A stretch of 64,000 bases of DNA from Microbacterium sp. BR1 (GTDB lineage: Bacteria > Actinomycetota > Actinomycetes > Actinomycetales > Microbacteriaceae). The DNA lies in assembly GCF_002812725.1 (NCBI RefSeq), contig NZ_NMUN01000009.1, positions 124,001 through 188,000 of the forward strand. Reading direction: 5' to 3'. The translations under genes and the position numbers were made by a program. Position 1 is the stretch's first letter. Each line of letters starts with the position of its first letter. The notes beneath the pieces were generated by a model that saw nothing but the letters and a program-made list of their open reading frames with translations, was not told the DNA's origin and did no database searches. Below are positions 16,849 to 25,637 of the stretch, in pieces.

Positions 16849-17823
16849 CTAGCTCGAGAGCGGCATCGCGAGCGGCCGGATAGGTGCTCCCGTCGCGCCG
16901 CGGATCTTTAGGCATGCGGCCACGAAGGCGAACTCATAGACGTGCTCCTCCGACAATGCTTCGCAGTCGACAATCTCCATTATCGGCACCCCTGCCTCCG
17001 CCAGGAGATACGTGTGGACGACCTGCCAGTTCTCGGGATCCGCCGCCGGCATCTGCTCCAGTGCGGAGTTGTCTCCACCGATCAATGCGGCGCCCGCCCG
17101 GGCGAGCCATTGAGCTCCGTCGAGATTGAGGCCGGGTGAGTCGTCGATATATGCGTTCACATCAGGCCAGTGCTGCATACGCCCAGTTCGGATGAGCGCG
17201 ATGTCTCCGGGCCGGAACTCGACCTTCTGACGCTCGAGCGCCCCCCTCAAGTCGTCCGACCCGATCCCGTAGTTGTCCGGCAGAACATCGACGCCGTGCA
17301 GCGCGGCGACGTCGAAGAGCACTCCCCTACCGATGATCGGCGGGAGCTTGTCTGCTCCGCATTTCATCCAGTGCCGTGAGCTCAGCTGCGCGTCGGCAGT
17401 GAAGCCGTTCCATATCTCATTGCCGTAGCCGAAATGATTGAGGGTGTCGATATGCGTCCCGGTGTGCGTGTACATGGACACCGCATCACCCGAATACCCA
17501 ACGAGACGGTTTTGTGCTTCGCCGAAGCCACTCGCGTCGTCGCGGACCGTTCCACTGGGGGAGTGAGTCATCCACTGCTGGAACGGGGGATCCCCCGCCT
17601 TGGTCCAAGACGGCATGCCCATGAAGAGATCCACGGCGAGGTCAAACGTCCTACCGGCATCCGCGCGGGACATCACGCGTCGAGCGGATTCCTTCGAAAT
17701 CAGATTGAGCATCCCAATCTCATCGTCGTCGCCAAAAGGGCTCCTTGACACCCGGCGCGGTTTGGCTGTCAGACTCGCAATCCGCTCGCGGGCCTGCTCA
17801 GTGTAAAACTCAGGTGCGCACAT
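16849..17823 (-). CDS. Cyclase family metal-dependent hydrolase, paralogue of 12854-13825
   Basis: A 324-residue protein clearly related to the product of 12854-13825. Both share FGxDDxIGMLN, a MPSWTxAGDPxFQxWM stretch, and MYTHTGTHIDTLNHxGYG. Metal ligands are His120, His124 and Asp126, with His130 close by. ATG 17823 is preferred over an in-frame ATG at 17841 because AGGAAGGA lies at a good distance before it. The start overlaps the end of the upstream carbon-nitrogen hydrolase gene by 14 bases. Two such enzymes in facing operons suggest two related ring substrates or successive ring openings. Confidence 0.87.
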   Translation of the reverse strand: MCAPEFYTEQARERIASLTAKPRRVSRSPFGDDDEIGMLNLISKESARRVMSRADAGRTFDLAVDLFMGMPSWTKAGDPPFQQWMTHSPSGTVRDDASGFGEAQNRLVGYSGDAVSMYTHTGTHIDTLNHFGYGNEIWNGFTADAQLSSRHWMKCGADKLPPIIGRGVLFDVAALHGVDVLPDNYGIGSDDLRGALERQKVEFRPGDIALIRTGRMQHWPDVNAYIDDSPGLNLDGAQWLARAGAALIGGDNSALEQMPAADPENWQVVHTYLLAEAGVPIMEIVDCEALSEEHVYEFAFVAACLKIRGATGAPIRPLAMPLSS

Positions 17824-18697
17824 TATCTGTTCCTTCCTCATTGCGCTCTATTAGGGTGACCGGCTCCACGAGCGCTCCGTACAGTTCAGGATGCCTGTCC
17901 GCGAAGAGGTCGAGTTCATACTCGCCGTGTCGGACGACGCGTCGCTTGGATCTCGCCGTATCAAGGTCAATGTCGACGGTGACGATGCCCTCGGCCGTTC
18001 CGGCATCCGCGAGTATCTCGCCGCGCGGTCCGGCCACTTGACTACGGCCGATGAATGCATAGCCCGCCTCCTGGTCCGGCCTATTCGCGACCGCTACGAA
18101 GACGCCGTTCTCGAGTGCGCGTACACGTACAACATGCTCGGCGAGAAGGTCCGCGTACGTCGGCCAGTTCGTCGGCATAGCGATGATGTCGGCTCCGCGC
18201 AACGCGAGGGACCGGGCAGCCTCGGGGAACCGGAGATCGTAACAGACCATCATCCCGATGCGGCCGATCTTCGTGTCGAAGACCGGACCGGCCACGTCAC
18301 CTGCGTCAACAAACCGATCGGCCCCCAGCACGAGGAGATGCTGCTTGCGATAAACCCCAACGAGCCCCCCCGGAGAAAAGAGTGCAGAGCTGTTGTATAC
18401 CTTCGCGCCTTCACGCTCGAGATACCCGACCACAATATGTGCGCGGTGTCGTGCGGCAAGTTCCCTCATGCACGCGAAACTCGGATGGTCTGTGGAGATT
18501 GCACGCTGCAGCGTCGCCCCCTCGCTGTCGGTTACATACCCCGTCAGGTAGCACTCGGGCAGAACTATTAGGCGATCTACTCCGCCTGGAAGCGTCGATA
18601 TGAAGACCGCGAACCGGTCGACGTTCCTCTGAGGATTCCCCGGAGTGACGCTGAGTTGCGCTACCGTCACCGACACCATGCGAGCCACCTTCGTCAC
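17810..18697 (-). CDS. Carbon-nitrogen hydrolase (nitrilase superfamily amidase)
   Basis: A 295-residue nitrilase-superfamily enzyme with a complete Glu-Lys-Cys triad: Glu48 (LPECYLTGY), Lys118 (YRKQHLL) and Cys152 (MVCYDLRFPE). The DLRFPE context favours amidase or N-carbamoyl amino acid amidohydrolase activity over true nitrilase activity. The start is GTG 18697 with GGGGAG upstream; an ATG six codons later is also possible. It lies between an SDR gene (25-base gap) and the cyclase gene (14-base overlap). A natural reading is that the cyclase opens a ring and this enzyme hydrolyses the resulting amide or ureide. Confidence 0.9.
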   Translation of the reverse strand: MTKVARMVSVTVAQLSVTPGNPQRNVDRFAVFISTLPGGVDRLIVLPECYLTGYVTDSEGATLQRAISTDHPSFACMRELAARHRAHIVVGYLEREGAKVYNSSALFSPGGLVGVYRKQHLLVLGADRFVDAGDVAGPVFDTKIGRIGMMVCYDLRFPEAARSLALRGADIIAMPTNWPTYADLLAEHVVRVRALENGVFVAVANRPDQEAGYAFIGRSQVAGPRGEILADAGTAEGIVTVDIDLDTARSKRRVVRHGEYELDLFADRHPELYGALVEPVTLIERNEEGTDNVRT

Positions 18698-18722
18698 TCG
18701 ATCTCCCCTGAGCCGGTCGCCG

Positions 18723-19469
18723 CTATACCAACGTACGTCCGCCGTCGACGTACAGGACGTGTCCCGTCACAAAGGCGGCGAGGTCTGATGCGAGGAAGAG
18801 GACGGGGCCCACGACCTCTTCAGGTGTGCCGAGCCGTCCGGCCGGAACCAGTGATGAGAGCGATTCCCGGACGTTGCCCTGCTCGAGGTGGTGGCGCGTG
18901 AGCGGAGTTTCAATGTACCCGGGTGCGATCGCGTTGACGGTGACGCCCTGCGATGCCCATTCTCTCGCCATTACCCGCATCATCTGATTGATCGCGCCTT
19001 TCGACGCTGCGTACGGCCCGTGATTCGCATGGGCCAAAAGCCCCGACACCGAAGAAAAGAACACGATGCGGCCCTGGCCATGCGACGTCATCCAGCGCCC
19101 GGCGGCCTGCCCGAACGAGAACGCCGTCTGGAGGTTGACATCGAGCACGCGACGCCATTCTGCCTCGCTGAACTCGAGAACTGGTCGGCGGTCATTTGTC
19201 CCGATAGCGTGCACAGCCACATCGATGCCGCCAAGTAGGTCGACTGCGCTCGCGATCAACTCCTCGCCCGCTCCGGTTCGACTGAGGTCGACGATGACCG
19301 TGTGAAGTCGGTCAGAATCCCCCATCTCGGTAGCCAGTGCGTCGAGGGCCTCCGAACTGACGTCGGCAACCACAACTGTTGCACCTGCTCGAAGGAAGCC
19401 CTGCACGCAGGCGGCGCCGAGGCCGCCCGCGCCCACCACCACAACGCGTCGATCGTCAAGATTCAACAT
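18723..19469 (-). CDS. Short-chain dehydrogenase/reductase, classical
   Basis: A 248-residue SDR with all canonical features: a VVVVGAGGLGAACVQ cofactor loop near residue 9, the catalytic Ser in FFSSVSG, Tyr and Lys in GPYAASKGAINQ, and a C-terminal VTGHVLYVDGG strand. It should oxidise or reduce a hydroxyl or carbonyl group of the pathway intermediate using NAD(H) or NADP(H). It is the first gene of the minus-strand operon and diverges from an IclR gene, whose candidate operator lies between them. Confidence 0.88.
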   Translation of the reverse strand: MLNLDDRRVVVVGAGGLGAACVQGFLRAGATVVVADVSSEALDALATEMGDSDRLHTVIVDLSRTGAGEELIASAVDLLGGIDVAVHAIGTNDRRPVLEFSEAEWRRVLDVNLQTAFSFGQAAGRWMTSHGQGRIVFFSSVSGLLAHANHGPYAASKGAINQMMRVMAREWASQGVTVNAIAPGYIETPLTRHHLEQGNVRESLSSLVPAGRLGTPEEVVGPVLFLASDLAAFVTGHVLYVDGGRTLV

Positions 19470-19489
19470 TCTTCCACTTTCATCTAGTA

Positions 19490-19514
19490 ATGTTCTGATT
19501 CACTATACGAACAT
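19490..19514. promoter_or_regulatory. Inverted repeat between the SDR and IclR genes, candidate operator
   Basis: ATGTTC at 19490-19495 pairs with GAACAT at 19509-19514 across a 13-base AT-richer spacer. The dyad lies about 20 bases upstream of the SDR start and about 90 upstream of iclR, a position suited to IclR control of both. Confidence 0.45.
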
Positions 19515-19604
19515 AGACCGTATCTGGGCTCGTGTCCACGGATTGGGTAAGGCCGTCGATATCAGGTGCGGATTGCGCCCCTCCTAGGCATGTACGGTGT
19601 TGTG

Positions 19605-20390
19605 ATGGTCGAACGGTCTGATTTGGAGCGATATAGAATCGCGTCGCTGGGCAAGGGGCTTCAGGTCCTTCGTCGTGTCGCGGCGGCACCAAGCGGGGTC
19701 ACTATGGCAGACCTCGTGGCGGATACCGATATCCCGTCCGCGACGCTTTTTCGGATTGTCGCAACTCTCGAGCTGGAGGGGTATCTGACACGAACGGACA
19801 GCGGCCTGTTCCGTCCTGCACTCTCCAACCTCGAGCTCGGTTTCGCGAGTCTTCGCGCGTCCGGACTCGTTGGTGTGGCTGGGGACGCAGTGAGCGAGCT
19901 CTCTCGGCGTACGGGCGAGACGGCGAATCTTGGAGTCTTGCAAAGGGACCGAGTGCTGTACCTCGTTCGGGTACGCAACACCGACCTCGTCACGGCCCAC
20001 ATCACCGTCGGCTCGACCCTGCCAGCGACCTCGACATCGATGGGTAAGCTCCTCCTCGCTCAGCTCACTGATCCGGAGCTAGAAGAACTACTCGACGCGA
20101 ACTCGTTCGCCACGAACGGACCGAACGCGGTCACAGGACTCGCGGCGCTCATGCCGCAACTGAACCTAATTCGCGAGCGGGGATGGGCACTACAGAACGA
20201 AGAGGTTGCGCGCGGACTCCGGTCAGTCGCGGCCCCCGTCCGCGACGCATCCGGTGACGTCGTCGCCGCGGTCAACGTGGCGGTCCCCGCGGCAGATCAC
20301 TCCATCGAGTGGGTGACGACCGACCTGCTCACGGAAGTACTCAGGACCGCAGGGCGTATCAGCTCATTGCTCGGCTACTCAGAGGACTAA
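19605..20390 (+). CDS. IclR family transcriptional regulator
   Basis: A 261-residue regulator with an N-terminal winged helix (SLGKGLQVLRRVAAAPSGVTMADLV through IPSATLFRIVATLELEGYL) and a C-terminal effector domain including RGLRSVAAPVRDASGDVVAAVNVA. The N-terminus is uncertain. The frame opens at GTG 19566 and has ATG codons at 19590 and 19605, none with a good ribosome site; 19605 gives the usual short lead before the helix-turn-helix. It diverges from the SDR/nitrilase/cyclase/CMD operon and is the obvious candidate to control it. Downstream lies a gene relic. Confidence 0.83.
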   Translation: MVERSDLERYRIASLGKGLQVLRRVAAAPSGVTMADLVADTDIPSATLFRIVATLELEGYLTRTDSGLFRPALSNLELGFASLRASGLVGVAGDAVSELSRRTGETANLGVLQRDRVLYLVRVRNTDLVTAHITVGSTLPATSTSMGKLLLAQLTDPELEELLDANSFATNGPNAVTGLAALMPQLNLIRERGWALQNEEVARGLRSVAAPVRDASGDVVAAVNVAVPAADHSIEWVTTDLLTEVLRTAGRISSLLGYSED

Positions 20391-20426
20391 AGCTTGCTAC
20401 TCCGTAGGACCCATCGCGTTATTTCA

Positions 20427-20599
20427 GGGAAAGGCGACTTCGCCTTAATGACGTGGAGGTCCGTATGGCTGACACCACACACGTGCACGTTGCACCGCGC
20501 CAGACACGTTGAGCTTGGCGAGTCGGTCGCTATCAAGGAGCGGGATTCATAACAGGTCAGAAGATCGTGATTGATGGAGGATTTCAACCGCGCGGTTAA
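20427..20599. pseudogene. Scrambled relic of the ADH and SDR genes found at 1-3379
   Basis: Three pieces of the left-end cluster are stitched together. Bases 20427-20491 match ADH bases 25-91 in inverted orientation. Bases 20491-20535 match ADH 470-514 directly. Bases 20538-20599 match the last 62 bases of the SDR gene (3318-3379) directly, with one inserted T and a shortened stop region. By eye roughly 85-90% of bases agree, and many differences change G or C to A or T. The first junction falls near a GTGCAC hexamer present at both ADH breakpoints. It encodes nothing functional and records a rearranged, decaying copy of such a cluster. Confidence 0.8.
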
Positions 20600-20862
20600 G
20601 TCGCCTCGCGGGCCGGTCAGCGGCTCAATTCGTCTAACGCCCTCATCCCGGGAACAGTCCCGCGTACATGCGCCCATCGAGCATCTCAGCCGTCGAGACG
20701 CCGTAGACTATGGCTTTCACGGCCGCGCAGCATCCCACCACGGCCACGGCGTCGACGTTCGCTACGCCAAACGGGCCGAACCTTGTTCGGCATCCGGAGC
20801 GATCTCGCAAGCGATGGCGTTGGGCTCGTTGCGCGGCCGAACGCAGCCACCACAGAGCATGG
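20600..20862. other. Non-coding stretch after the relic
   Basis: About 260 bases without a recognisable gene. Short open frames on both strands do not read like protein. It may be further decayed DNA of the same origin as the relic, but no match to another part of the window was noticed. Confidence 0.35.
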
Positions 20863-21093
20863 CTACTTGCGGATTCTCCGGTAGATCCGATGAAGGATCG
20901 GCATCAGAAGGTAGACAACTAACGCCACGGTGATCGTCGCGACGAGCACGGTGCGCAGAACCATCGGGATCTGCTCTAGTACGGGTGCGAAAAGCAGGTT
21001 AATCACGATTAGCGTGGGCGTGACGCACAGCCAGATCATGATCGCCGTATGGTGCTTCGTCGGAGCGTCGTCTCGTGGCGTTGCCTCCGTCAT
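20863..21093 (-). CDS. Small membrane protein of unknown function, two TM segments
   Basis: A 76-residue protein with a polar, charged N-terminus (about 16 residues), two hydrophobic helices at roughly residues 18-38 and 47-66, and a basic tail ending HRIYRRIRK, so both ends are probably cytoplasmic. ATG 21093 is preceded by GAGGAG nine bases upstream. Small proteins of this layout are frequent in actinobacteria without known function. It is separated from the ribokinase gene by 73 bases and may be an independent unit. Confidence 0.6.
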   Translation of the reverse strand: MTEATPRDDAPTKHHTAIMIWLCVTPTLIVINLLFAPVLEQIPMVLRTVLVATITVALVVYLLMPILHRIYRRIRK

Positions 21094-21166
21094 GCGACCA
21101 TGCTCCTCACGAGAGCGAGCACCACAAAACTTGTTCGGTCAGATACCGACTGATTCCGTGTCGATC

Positions 21167-22090
21167 TCACTGTGCCTGCTCCTCAGCCGTCCTCGCGAGC
21201 AGTTCTTCGACCGCTGCCCTGCAGGGGTAGGAAGTCTGCGCGCCACGGCTTTGTACAGACAGCGCGGACATCGCGGTGGCGAAACGCACCGCGTCGCGAA
21301 GTGCAACGTCACGTGAGAGCTCGGCCGCGCACGCTCCGACGAATGCATCACCGGCACCGGTGGTATCGACTACAGGAACGGTATGGGCGGGAATGTGCTC
21401 GGTGCCTCCCTCATCACAGACGACGGCACCCTGCGCCCCCAGTGTGATGACCACGGATCGTGCCCCGGCCTCGCGTAACGCCCGGGCACATTTCTCGAAG
21501 CCCTCGTTGTCGTCCGCGCCAAGGATCATGCGCGCCTCGTGTTCATTGACGATAAGCGGATCGCAATGAGAGAGAATCACCCGGTCGAGTTCCTGTGCCG
21601 GCGCAGCGTTGAGCAGGATACGCGCCCCACCCGATGCCTTCTCGATTGCAGCCGTGACCGAGTCCAGGGGTATTTCCAGGCTGAGCACGAGCACGCCGGC
21701 AGGTTCCAGAATGTCCGCCCACCCTTCGACCATTGCCGGAACGATCTGGTGATTGGCACCCGGCGAAACGACGATTGAGTTCTCCCCGTCCGGAGTGAGG
21801 AGTATCATCGCCGTTCCCGTCGCGCGATCCGACGAGATCCGCAACGCCGTGGTCTCTACGCCAGTGGCAGCGAGCTGCTCCCGAAGAAACACTCCATGCC
21901 CGTCGTCACCCACACATCCCAGGAAACGAGTGGTTGCACCAGCACAGCTTGCTGCAGCCGCCTGATTAGCTCCCTTGCCGCCTGGGCTCACGGAAAGGTC
22001 ACTCCCCAACAGCGTTTCCCCTCCGCGAGGACGATAGGGGACATCGACGGTTAGGTCAGCGTTTGCGCTTCCGAGCACGATAACGGTCAT
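21167..22090 (-). CDS. rbsK: Ribokinase
   Basis: A 307-residue PfkB-family kinase. The first signature GGKGANQAAAA lies near residue 37, and the second, DTTGAGDAFVGA, provides the anion hole and catalytic Asp near residue 245. The N-terminus (VLGSANADLTVDVPYRPRGGET) is typical of ribokinases, which phosphorylate ribose to ribose 5-phosphate. It overlaps the stop of the upstream nucleoside hydrolase gene by four bases. That coupling fits salvage in which the hydrolase frees ribose and this kinase traps it. Confidence 0.9.
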   Translation of the reverse strand: MTVIVLGSANADLTVDVPYRPRGGETLLGSDLSVSPGGKGANQAAAASCAGATTRFLGCVGDDGHGVFLREQLAATGVETTALRISSDRATGTAMILLTPDGENSIVVSPGANHQIVPAMVEGWADILEPAGVLVLSLEIPLDSVTAAIEKASGGARILLNAAPAQELDRVILSHCDPLIVNEHEARMILGADDNEGFEKCARALREAGARSVVITLGAQGAVVCDEGGTEHIPAHTVPVVDTTGAGDAFVGACAAELSRDVALRDAVRFATAMSALSVQSRGAQTSYPCRAAVEELLARTAEEQAQ

Positions 22091-23130
22091 GAATCGTGAT
22101 CCTCACCGGCGCCGGCAGCGGCGCGGATCGCGTGCACGTCATAGGTTCGAATCGAGTCGATGAGGAGGTCAAAGAAGGCATCCACGTCCACATCGACGGC
22201 GACCTGGCAGTTGGCCGCGCGCATAGGCGCCACAGCGCGATTTAGCGATGGAGAATCTGTGGAACCCGTAAGTGAACGCGCGTCCACGACGGTCATCCCC
22301 CGGGTGTGATTACCGTGCAGTTCGATGTCCACCCGCATATCCCGAAGTGTGAAGATGCCGGGATCGATGAAAGTCGCCACTGCCAGGGGATCGTGCAGCG
22401 GAGCGTCGTCGACCGCGAAGACCTGACGTCGCGCGATACGAACGTGCTGCAGAATATCGGCGACGACGATGGCGAGGTCGGAGCCAATCTCTCGAATCCG
22501 TTGGATATGGGATGACGTGACACCGGCCCGTTCGGTGACGTTGAGCCCGAACATACGCAACGGAATGCCGCTGGCGAAGACGACGGCGGCAGCTTCGGGA
22601 TCGGCCCAGATATTGAATTCGGCCGCCGCTGTCGAGTTCCCACCGGCGAGAGAACCGCCCATAAGCGAGATCTCCTGGATCCGTTCACCGAGCGACGGAT
22701 CAGCGAGCAGAGCGCTGGCGATGTTGGTCAGCGGGCCTGTAGCGATAATGGCGAGATCCGAATGATAGCGGTGGCTCGCTCCCAACAGGAAGGCGATGGC
22801 GTCCGACATGTAAGTCTCGGTGGTGGCCTCAGGGAGGACGGCTCCCGCCGCTCCGGAGGAACCGTTGCCCACGGACGAATCCACGGGAGAGTTCAGCAGC
22901 GGGTGCGCGCGTCCGCGCGCGACGCGAATGTCCGGCCTGCCCAGGAAGTCCACCCATTGCAGGGCGTTTCTTGTGGCGTTGTCCACGGAGGTGTTCCCGT
23001 GCGTCGTTGTCACGCCGACAACTTCAAGGTGTCGGACCGCAAGCAGAATCGCCAGCATGTCGTCGTGGCCGGGATCGCCATCGAGCAAGTACTTCACTGT
23101 GTCTCCGTGAGATCGAGGGACAAAAGTCAT
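22087..23130 (-). CDS. Nucleoside hydrolase (inosine-uridine preferring type)
   Basis: A 347-residue nucleoside hydrolase. The calcium-binding Asp cluster appears as DGDPGHDDM near residue 17, and later MGGSL, the AEFNIWADPEAA segment and a LHDPLAVA stretch match the family. The enzyme splits a ribonucleoside into base and ribose. ATG 23130 is annotated, but a GTG eleven codons later, preceded by GGAGA, would start directly at VKYLLDGDPG and is equally plausible. It diverges from a sugar-type ABC importer operon, so import and cleavage of a nucleoside are likely linked. Confidence 0.9.
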   Translation of the reverse strand: MTFVPRSHGDTVKYLLDGDPGHDDMLAILLAVRHLEVVGVTTTHGNTSVDNATRNALQWVDFLGRPDIRVARGRAHPLLNSPVDSSVGNGSSGAAGAVLPEATTETYMSDAIAFLLGASHRYHSDLAIIATGPLTNIASALLADPSLGERIQEISLMGGSLAGGNSTAAAEFNIWADPEAAAVVFASGIPLRMFGLNVTERAGVTSSHIQRIREIGSDLAIVVADILQHVRIARRQVFAVDDAPLHDPLAVATFIDPGIFTLRDMRVDIELHGNHTRGMTVVDARSLTGSTDSPSLNRAVAPMRAANCQVAVDVDVDAFFDLLIDSIRTYDVHAIRAAAGAGEDHDS

Positions 23131-23177
23131 ATTGACTTGTGCTCCAAATATGCCATAACATCGCCAAAGTTCATAGC

Positions 23178-23202
23178 TCAGGAATATATTTCAGGAATAT
23201 AT
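23178..23202. repeat. Direct repeat TCAGGAATATAT in the divergent promoter region
   Basis: TCAGGAATATAT occurs at 23178-23189 and again at 23191-23202, separated by one base. The AT-rich repeat lies between the nucleoside hydrolase gene and the binding-protein gene, 85 bases before the latter. It could be a regulator site, for instance for the MarR protein at the end of the ABC operon. Confidence 0.45.
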
Positions 23203-23286
23203 GGTGAGTCATGAACCCCATCCAACCAAGGGTGGGAGAGGACCACGCTCAGCGATGATCGTCGCTCTGAACAATCGAGGAAATCA

Positions 23287-24642
23287 ATGAAGAAACTCGG
23301 CACACGGCTCGCGCTCGTCGCGAGTGCCGCTCTCCTCCTCGGAGGACTGACCGCATGCGCCGACACTGCACCCGGCGCACAACCGAGCTCCGAACCACAC
23401 AACACCGGACTCATCGATGCTGCCAAAGAGGCTGCCACCGCCGCTATGGAGGCGGCTGGCGCCGACAGTGGCGGGAGTATCCGGATGGTAGGCGTGCTCA
23501 CCGGTGGCGAAGAGGAAGCGCTCGAGGCGGCAATCAAGCCATTCGAGCAGGCCACCGGTATCGAGGTGGACTACGAAGGATCGTTCGATGCCCCCTCGCT
23601 CACCGAGACCGCCATTCAGGCCGGTAACCCGCCGGACATCGTGGACGGGGTGAGCGTGTCCACCCTGCAGCGTTACATCGACATGGGCATCGTCCAGCCA
23701 CTGAACGACCTAATCTCCGAAGACGACGCCGCCGAATACGGCACAGGCCTCACGGACTCGGTCTCCAAGGACGGCAAGCTCTACGCCGTCTGGAGCGAGG
23801 TCGACAACTTCATGGTCTGGTATAACGCCGACAATTACTCCGGAGACACACCCCCTGCGGACTGGGCGGCGCTGGAGAAGTGGTCCGAGGAGCAGGCCGA
23901 CGACGGCACCGTGCCCTGGTGTAACGGTCTCGAACTCGGCCCCGCCAGCGGTTCGCCCGGCTCTTCCTTCATCGAATCGCTCCTGGTCGGGGCGAACGGC
24001 GACGAGATCATCCAGGGCCTCGTCGACGGCAGCGTTCCCTTCACCGATCCGCGAGTGAAGGCCGCCTTCGAGACCTGGGGAAAGATCAACGCCGATCCCG
24101 CGATGGTTTACGGGGGCCCAGAGAATGTCGTTGCCACCAGCATGTACGACAGCGGCCTGCCGATGTTCGCCGATCCCGCCAGCTGTGAGCTCCTCTTCGG
24201 TGGCGTCTTCATGGGAGCTGCCACCGTCGCTGGAACCCCTGAGGCCGTCGCCGGCGAGAACCTCAAGTTCTTCCCCGTTCCTGCCAGCGACCCGGCCAAC
24301 GCTGGCATCGAACAGGTGCAGGGCCATGTGGTTTACAGCCTCAGCGATAACCCGCAGGCACTTGCATTCGTGAAGTACTGGTCTTCGGCGGAGGCGCAGT
24401 CGGTGATCGCCTCCAAGAACCGGTGGGTCGTCGGGAACCTGAGCGTTCCTCACGACATGTACAGCGACCCCAACCTGCAGCAAGCGGCGGCTCGGCTTCA
24501 GGATGCGGACGAGATCGTCGTCAGCGGCAAGATGCTGCTTCCCGCCCCCGTGCTGAGCGCATTCCGGGCGGCGACGGTTAAGTACGTGCAGAACCCCGCC
24601 GCGCTGGATGACATCCTCGCGGAGATCGAAGCAAGCCGGTAG
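23287..24642 (+). CDS. ABC transporter extracellular substrate-binding lipoprotein (MalE/UgpB class)
   Basis: A 451-residue exported lipoprotein: basic start MKKLGTRLALV, hydrophobic core, and lipobox LTAC placing the lipidated Cys at residue 24. A low-complexity Ala-rich linker follows, then a family 1 solute-binding fold. An ATG with GAGGA upstream is clear. This class usually binds oligosaccharides, glycerol phosphates or nucleosides. With its two permease genes it forms an importer lacking an ATPase in the operon, so it probably uses a shared MsiK-type ATPase encoded elsewhere, as is common in actinobacteria. Confidence 0.9.
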   Translation: MKKLGTRLALVASAALLLGGLTACADTAPGAQPSSEPHNTGLIDAAKEAATAAMEAAGADSGGSIRMVGVLTGGEEEALEAAIKPFEQATGIEVDYEGSFDAPSLTETAIQAGNPPDIVDGVSVSTLQRYIDMGIVQPLNDLISEDDAAEYGTGLTDSVSKDGKLYAVWSEVDNFMVWYNADNYSGDTPPADWAALEKWSEEQADDGTVPWCNGLELGPASGSPGSSFIESLLVGANGDEIIQGLVDGSVPFTDPRVKAAFETWGKINADPAMVYGGPENVVATSMYDSGLPMFADPASCELLFGGVFMGAATVAGTPEAVAGENLKFFPVPASDPANAGIEQVQGHVVYSLSDNPQALAFVKYWSSAEAQSVIASKNRWVVGNLSVPHDMYSDPNLQQAAARLQDADEIVVSGKMLLPAPVLSAFRAATVKYVQNPAALDDILAEIEASR

Positions 24643-24671
24643 CCGGCTGAGCGGATTCGAGGACAGACAAA

Positions 24672-25637
24672 ATGGCGCAAAACATTCTCATCGCGGTGGT
24701 TACCATCATCGCACTGGTCGGCGTCGTGCTGGCAGGGCTCCGCCTCTGGGATACCGCGAGTTCTCGAATCCGCTCTCCCCGCACTCGGGAACGAGCCACG
24801 GGCTGGGTGTGGCTCGTTCCTGGATTGATCCTGCTTTTCATCGCCCTTATCTATCCGATCCTGACGTCGATCGTGACGAGCTTCACGGAACGCGGCGGGG
24901 ACGAGAACATCTGGGCAAACTATGCCTGGGTCTTCAGCCCGGAGATGCTGGGAACGCTGCGTAACAACCTCATCTGGATCTTCCTGCTGCCCCCGGTGAC
25001 GATCATCGTCGGGCTCATCGTCGCGGTGCTCGCCGACCGCACCTCCTATGAGCGCGTCGTCAAGATCATCGTGCTCATCCCGGTCGCCGTATCCTTCGTT
25101 GCAGCGGCCTCCATTTGGCGTTATATGTACACCTATTCGCCCGCAGGAACCCCGCAGCGCGGAACGGTGAACGGCATCTGGACGCTGTTCGGCGCAGACC
25201 CGGTAGCATGGCTGACCAACCCAGGCACAGCCACCTTCGCCCTGATCGTCGTCTCCTTCTGGCTGCACCTTGGGTATGCGGTGGTGTTGCTCTCGAATGC
25301 GATCAAGTACGTGCCGGTCGATCTACTCGAGGCAGCCCGACTCGACGGAGCGGGCGAGCTCCGCATCCTGTTCAGCATCATCATCCCGCAGATCACGATG
25401 ACCATCGTGCTACTGGCGTCGATGTTCATGGTCGGCTCACTCAAGGCCTTCGACATCGTTTACGCGATGACTGGAGGCAACTACGGGACAGACGTCTACG
25501 CGACGGCCATGTACGAGGAGCTCTTCATGTCGGGCAACTCGGGCCGCGCCGCAGCAATCGCCGTGGTGCTCTTCCTGATCGCCGTTCCCATCATGGGTAT
25601 GAACGTGATCCGTACCCGAAAGGAGAAGACCGTATGA
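24672..25637 (+). CDS. ABC transporter permease, MalF type
   Basis: A 321-residue membrane protein with a leading TM helix, a short basic loop, then about six further TM helices. The cytoplasmic EAA loop reads DLLEAARLDGAGELRILFSI, where the partner ATPase docks. It starts 29 bases after the binding-protein gene and ends in an ATGA overlap with the second permease gene, so the two are cotranslated and presumably heterodimerise. Confidence 0.9.
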   Translation: MAQNILIAVVTIIALVGVVLAGLRLWDTASSRIRSPRTRERATGWVWLVPGLILLFIALIYPILTSIVTSFTERGGDENIWANYAWVFSPEMLGTLRNNLIWIFLLPPVTIIVGLIVAVLADRTSYERVVKIIVLIPVAVSFVAAASIWRYMYTYSPAGTPQRGTVNGIWTLFGADPVAWLTNPGTATFALIVVSFWLHLGYAVVLLSNAIKYVPVDLLEAARLDGAGELRILFSIIIPQITMTIVLLASMFMVGSLKAFDIVYAMTGGNYGTDVYATAMYEELFMSGNSGRAAAIAVVLFLIAVPIMGMNVIRTRKEKTV

